A stretch of 52,213 nucleotides of DNA from SIG565 sp045590755 (GTDB lineage: Bacteria > Bacillota > Clostridia > Oscillospirales > Acutalibacteraceae), in NCBI GenBank assembly GCA_045590755.1, contig JAZNRP010000038.1:1-52213 (forward strand), written 5' to 3'. Shown here in pieces: positions 49,039 through 52,213 of this stretch. The translations under genes were made by a program, and so were the position numbers. The notes under the pieces are model-generated. The model saw only the letters and a program-made list of their open reading frames with translations. It was not told the DNA's origin and searched no databases. The first letter of the stretch is position 1. The number at the start of each line of letters is the position of its first letter.

Positions 49039-49542
49039 TTATTCTGCGGAACCGTCTTTATCAACGATAGCCTGAACTGCGCGAGCAAATGCTGCGATAG
49101 GTGCTTGGAAAGCTCCAACAACTGTTGCGAGAAGAACTTCTCTCGAAGGAAGCTTTGCAAGAGAGTTGATTGTTTCAACATCGATAGCCTTACCGTCTAA
49201 GTAACCTGCCTTAATGCTGAAATTATCATGAGAATCAGCAAATTTTCCAAGAATACGAGCTGCTGCTACATGGTCATCCTTAGAAATTGCGATTGCGGTA
49301 GTGCCTTCAAGAACCGAATTAATGCTTTCAAGCTCGGTGCCTTCAATAGCACGGCCGAGTAATGTGTTTTTAACTACGCGGTAATCAACGCCTGCTTCAC
49401 GAAGTTCCTTACGCAAAACTGTATCGTCAGCAACCGAAATACCCTTATAGTCAACAATAACACCTGCAACCGATGCTTCGATATTGGCCTTCAAGTCGGC
49501 AACTATTTTTTGTTTTTGTTCTAAGACATTAGCGTTTGGCAA
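49039..49542 (-). CDS. rplJ: 50S ribosomal protein L10
   Basis: A 167-residue L10, the base of the L7/L12 stalk. The TTG at 49542 gives the family-typical start MPNANVLEQKQKIV and has GGAGG 8 nt upstream; the GTG three codons earlier overlaps that site and is rejected. NTLLGRAIEGTELES is conserved. It follows an L10 leader/attenuator, so it is probably autoregulated by L10-(L7/L12). Confidence 0.95.
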   Translation of the reverse strand: MPNANVLEQKQKIVADLKANIEASVAGVIVDYKGISVADDTVLRKELREAGVDYRVVKNTLLGRAIEGTELESINSVLEGTTAIAISKDDHVAAARILGKFADSHDNFSIKAGYLDGKAIDVETINSLAKLPSREVLLATVVGAFQAPIAAFARAVQAIVDKDGSAE

Positions 49543-49580
49543 AATTTTCACCTCCGTTTTGTGACCTTGCAGTCACATAG

Positions 49581-49712
49581 AAAAAACCCATCTCCGAAAG
49601 ACAGAGATGGGCAGAAAAAACTTATAAAAGTAATTTTTAGCACACACCTCGGTAGGCGGTTTGCACCTTATCCCGTACGGGACCTACTGTCTTTGGAGTT
49701 TTGCAACAAAGA
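49581..49712 (-). ncRNA. L10 leader RNA with attenuator
   Basis: The minus strand carries AACCGCCTACCGAGGTGTG, the conserved heart of the L10 leader family, inside paired segments, then a terminator (CCCATCTC/GAGATGGG stem at 49587-49611 followed by TTTTTT). Binding of the L10-L12 complex is expected to favour termination. A further short hairpin (GTGAC/GTCAC) lies just before rplJ. Confidence 0.8.
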
Positions 49713-49713
49713 T

Positions 49714-49742
49714 ATAATATCACACAAAGTGTGATTTGTCAA
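49714..49742 (-). promoter_or_regulatory. Sigma-A promoter of rplJ-rplL
   Basis: Minus strand TTGACA, 17-bp spacer, TATTAT, just after the rplA stop. It makes rplJL a separately initiated unit with the L10 leader at its 5' end. Confidence 0.75.
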
Positions 49743-49749
49743 CAACTAA

Positions 49750-50445
49750 TTATGCGCCGAATTTAGCAACATTAATCTTGATGCCAGGGCCCATTGTTGT
49801 TGCGAGAACACAAGACTTAACATACTGACCCTTTGTAGCGGCCGGCTTAGCCTTGATGATTGCACCCATAAGTGTATCAAGGTTTTCCTGAAGCTTTTCA
49901 GGACCAAAGGAAACCTTGCCGATGGGGCAGTGAATAATGTTTGTTTTATCAAGGCGGTACTCAATTTTACCTGCTTTGGCTTCGGTAACAGCCTTAGCTA
50001 CATCAGGAGTAACTGTACCTGCCTTAGGTGTCGGCATAAGACCGCGCGGACCTAATACCTTACCAAGACGACCAACCATACCCATCATATCAGGTGTTGC
50101 GATAACAACATCGAAATCGAGCCAGTTTTCGTTCTGGATTTTAGCAACAAGCTCTTCAGCACCTACATAGTCCGAACCTGCGGCTTCTGCTTCCTTAGCC
50201 TTGTCGCCCTTTGTAAGAACGAGAGTTCTTACCTTTTTACCTGTACCGTTCGGAAGAACTACGGCACCGCGAACCTGCTGGTCTGCGTGACGAGAGTCAA
50301 CACCGAGACGCACATGTATTTCTACTGTTTCGTCGAATTTAGCTGTACCGGTCTTTACTGCCATTGCTACAGCTTCTTCAACATCATAAAACTTACCTTT
50401 TTCAATAAGGTTAGCACTTTCGTTATATTTTTTACCGTGTTTCAC
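49750..50445 (-). CDS. rplA: 50S ribosomal protein L1
   Basis: A 231-residue L1: KFDETVEIHVRLGVDSRHAD near 38, GRLGKVLGPRGLMPTPKAGT near 126 and GKIEYRLDKTNIIHCPIGK near 154 are conserved. It binds 23S rRNA at the E-site stalk and normally represses its own mRNA. Confidence 0.97.
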   Translation of the reverse strand: MKHGKKYNESANLIEKGKFYDVEEAVAMAVKTGTAKFDETVEIHVRLGVDSRHADQQVRGAVVLPNGTGKKVRTLVLTKGDKAKEAEAAGSDYVGAEELVAKIQNENWLDFDVVIATPDMMGMVGRLGKVLGPRGLMPTPKAGTVTPDVAKAVTEAKAGKIEYRLDKTNIIHCPIGKVSFGPEKLQENLDTLMGAIIKAKPAATKGQYVKSCVLATTMGPGIKINVAKFGA

Positions 50446-50501
50446 TTTCTTTTACCTCCATAGTGGTTAAATCGGAAATTTCCTCCCACGAGAAGAGAGT
50501 A

Positions 50502-50927
50502 TTAATCGACAACTTCAATACCCATACTACGCGCTGTACCTGCTATCATAGACATTGCAGCTTCTATGTTTGCAGCATTAAGGTCGGGCATCTTCTGTTC
50601 TGCGATTTTTCTAATCTGCTCGCTGGTAACTTTAGCAACTTTATTTTTGTTCGGAACACCCGAAGCAGTTTCGATTCCGCAAGCCTTCTTCAAAAGAACA
50701 GCTGCAGGCGGAGTCTTGGTAATAAAGCTGAATGAGCGGTCTGCATAAACGGTAATAACTACCGGAATGATAAGACCTGCATCGTTCTTTGTGCGTTCAT
50801 TAAACTCTTTTGTGAAAGCCATAATGTTAACGCCATGCTGACCCAGCGCCGGACCAACAGGGGGAGCCGGTGTGGCCTTACCTGCCGGAATTTGTAATTT
50901 GATATAACCTGTAATTTTTTGAGCCAT
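50502..50927 (-). CDS. rplK: 50S ribosomal protein L11
   Basis: A 141-residue L11 starting MAQKITGYIKLQIPAGKA; GGAGGTG precedes the ATG at 50927 by 6 nt. PPVGPALGQHGVNIMAFTK and MPDLNAANIEAAMSMIAGTA are standard. It forms the GTPase-associated centre with 23S rRNA. Confidence 0.97.
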   Translation of the reverse strand: MAQKITGYIKLQIPAGKATPAPPVGPALGQHGVNIMAFTKEFNERTKNDAGLIIPVVITVYADRSFSFITKTPPAAVLLKKACGIETASGVPNKNKVAKVTSEQIRKIAEQKMPDLNAANIEAAMSMIAGTARSMGIEVVD

Positions 50928-50942
50928 TGTTTGCACCTCCAA

Positions 50943-51071
50943 TATTCGTGGTAACTAGTGTTTTACACTTGGCGGAACGTTCATCTTCCCGTTCCTCCCA
51001 CCGTGACGGTCTAAGCCGTCGGCGGCAAAATAGCCGCGCAAATAACGGACAGATAGTCCGTATATTCAAGA
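50943..51071 (-). other. Structured nusG-rplK intergenic leader
   Basis: 128 bp rich in short inverted repeats, for instance GACGG/CCGTC and GGAACG/CGTTCC around GTGGGAGG. It is the place where an L1-binding autoregulatory leader would be expected, but I cannot draw a confident structure by eye. Confidence 0.35.
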
Positions 51072-51593
51072 TTAATCTGCCAGAGTTATCTGGTCTAAGT
51101 CCATCTCGACAGGTGTTTGTCTGCCAAAGACGGTGATGAGAACGCGCACACTGTTGTTCTGAGTATCAATCTCTTCAACAACACCTGTAAGGTCCTCGAA
51201 AGGTCCGTAAACGACCTTAATATTGTCTCCAACCTTGTATGCAACTTCAACGCTGTGCTTTTCAACGCCGAGTGCCGCAACCTCCGCATCTGTAAGCGGA
51301 ACAGGCTTGGATGCCGGACCAACAAAGCCTGTAACGCCGTGAATATTTCTTACGACATACCAGCTATCGTCCGTAACAATCATTTTAATAAGAACATATC
51401 CCGGGAAAATCTTACGCTCTACCTCACGCGTTTTTTCACCCTTTATTTCGGTAACGGTTTCGGTAGGGATTTTAAGGTCAAAAATCAAGTCCTGCATTTT
51501 ACGGTTTTCAACCATTTTTTCCAGGTCGCTCTTAACCTTATTTTCATAACCGGAATAAGTATGAATTACATACCATTTTGCTTCGTTTGACAT
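51072..51593 (-). CDS. nusG: Transcription termination/antitermination factor NusG
   Basis: A 173-residue NusG: NGN domain with WYVIHTYSGYENKVKSDLEK at the start and KIFPGYVLIKMIV, and the KOW domain near 120-165 (VGDNIKVVYGPFEDLTGVVE, then VLITVFGRQTPVEMDLDQI). It binds RNA polymerase and controls pausing. GGAGG is 8 nt upstream of the ATG. It is 25 bp after the SecE-domain gene. Confidence 0.97.
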   Translation of the reverse strand: MSNEAKWYVIHTYSGYENKVKSDLEKMVENRKMQDLIFDLKIPTETVTEIKGEKTREVERKIFPGYVLIKMIVTDDSWYVVRNIHGVTGFVGPASKPVPLTDAEVAALGVEKHSVEVAYKVGDNIKVVYGPFEDLTGVVEEIDTQNNSVRVLITVFGRQTPVEMDLDQITLAD

Positions 51594-51618
51594 TTATATT
51601 ACCTCCACAGCATTTGGC

Positions 51619-52213
51619 TTAAAGCGCCCAAATTACGTCGAGTAGTTTTGCAAGACCGAAGTCCAAAATCCATATAAATGCACCAACAACTGCACACATA
51701 ATTAATACAATTACTGTGTTTTTAACAACATCCTTAAAGCTGGGCCAAACAATCTTCTTAACTTCACTCTTATAATCGCGGAAGAATTTGATTACCCTTT
51801 TCATTATGGTAGGCTTTTTGCCTGCACATTCGATATAGTCATTAATAAACAAATGTGCTGCACTGAAAACAGTGCATCCAAAAAGAAGCGCGGTTGTTGT
51901 TATAAGACCTACAGCAGTATAGGTAATGCCTGTTACATTCTTAATAGAATCGGCATTAACATAGCCATAGGGGTTGCCCAGTGTTACAACCAACATAAAT
52001 ACTGCAACAATTACAGCACTTATGGGTGTAGCATACTTAGCGCCCTTAGACTTAAAGGAAAAACCGCTAAGTACAACACTGAGTACGGCAACACAGAAAC
52101 AGAAAAGTAACTTGTAAGATTTATAGAGTGCGGCACCGTTTACTGTCGAGCCGAATGCTAACTGAGCACCGGTTGCAGTAATTGTGCTGTCGGCAGAAAC
52201 TATGGTAGCAAAG
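51619..52213 (-). CDS. secE: SecE domain fused to a larger membrane protein (partial, 5' end outside)
   Basis: The reading frame is open from the window edge to the stop at 51619, at least 197 codons, so the start is outside. The last ~60 residues are SecE: RVIKFFRDYKSEVKKIVWPS then VKNTVIVLIMCAVVGAFIWI. Normal bacterial SecE is 60-80 aa. Before it lie three hydrophobic segments (KLLFCFCVAVLSVVLSGF, TPISAVIVAVFMLVVTLG, TYTAVGLITTTALLFGCTVF). No ATG with a Shine-Dalgarno sequence precedes the SecE part, so it is not a separate gene. SecE closes the SecYEG channel; the role of the added domain is unknown. Neighbouring nusG-rplK confirms the locus. Confidence 0.75.
   Translation of the reverse strand, partial: FATIVSADSTITATGAQLAFGSTVNGAALYKSYKLLFCFCVAVLSVVLSGFSFKSKGAKYATPISAVIVAVFMLVVTLGNPYGYVNADSIKNVTGITYTAVGLITTTALLFGCTVFSAAHLFINDYIECAGKKPTIMKRVIKFFRDYKSEVKKIVWPSFKDVVKNTVIVLIMCAVVGAFIWILDFGLAKLLDVIWAL

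Overview
The window looks like a low-to-mid GC, endospore-forming anaerobe of the Clostridia, probably an Oscillospirales/Ruminococcaceae-like gut lineage. The evidence is a complete spoIIIAA-AH operon followed by an Asp23 gene, spoIIE, a PdaB-type deacetylase, an electron-bifurcating [FeFe] hydrogenase, strong AGGAG ribosome binding sites and sigma-A promoters. No rRNA, tRNA, CRISPR array, transposase or integrase gene was seen. The exact taxon cannot be fixed by reading alone.

Layout. 1-4.9 kb (minus strand): a DUF4838 glycosidase-like protein, a TtcA-like tRNA thiolase and an NhaC-type antiporter. 4.9-11.7 kb (plus): YitT, a stand-alone E2-like acyltransferase that lacks the catalytic His, alaS, a HIT protein, a phosphoribosyltransferase and a short ComEC. 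11.7-20 kb (minus): a ten-gene hydrogenase operon in which the trimeric NAD/ferredoxin enzyme plus HndB surrounds a putative H2/redox signalling set (sensory-type hydrogenase, two DRTGG proteins, two GHKL ATPases, a PHP protein). 20.1-30.5 kb (minus): a nine-gene surface-polysaccharide operon with four glycosyltransferases, LicD, a polyol-phosphate transferase, a flippase, an EpsG polymerase and an asparagine-synthase-like protein, behind a good promoter.

30.6-36.7 kb is the accessory region and the most unusual part. An intact pdaB-like gene is followed by two further copies of only its last ~250 bp, at 32881 and 35074. Both begin at exactly the same codon and both are preceded by the same ~36-bp sequence. 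Between and after the copies lie unrelated A+T-rich cargo genes: an XRE-TPR regulator, a large membrane-anchored orphan and a Fic protein. The block is bounded by 153-bp direct repeats. This reads as a serial cassette-insertion site at the 3' end of a sporulation gene, without its own recombinase. A decayed SHOCT gene follows.

36.7-48.6 kb: a GH25 lysozyme overlapping lepA, then spoIIE with a Spo0A-type promoter of 22-bp spacing, an Asp23 protein, spoIIIAA-AH and a DUF4886 lipoprotein. 48.6-52.2 kb (minus): the ribosomal/transcription cluster secE-nusG-rplK-rplA-[L10 leader]-rplJ-rplL. The SecE domain there is the C-terminal end of a larger membrane protein that runs off the window.
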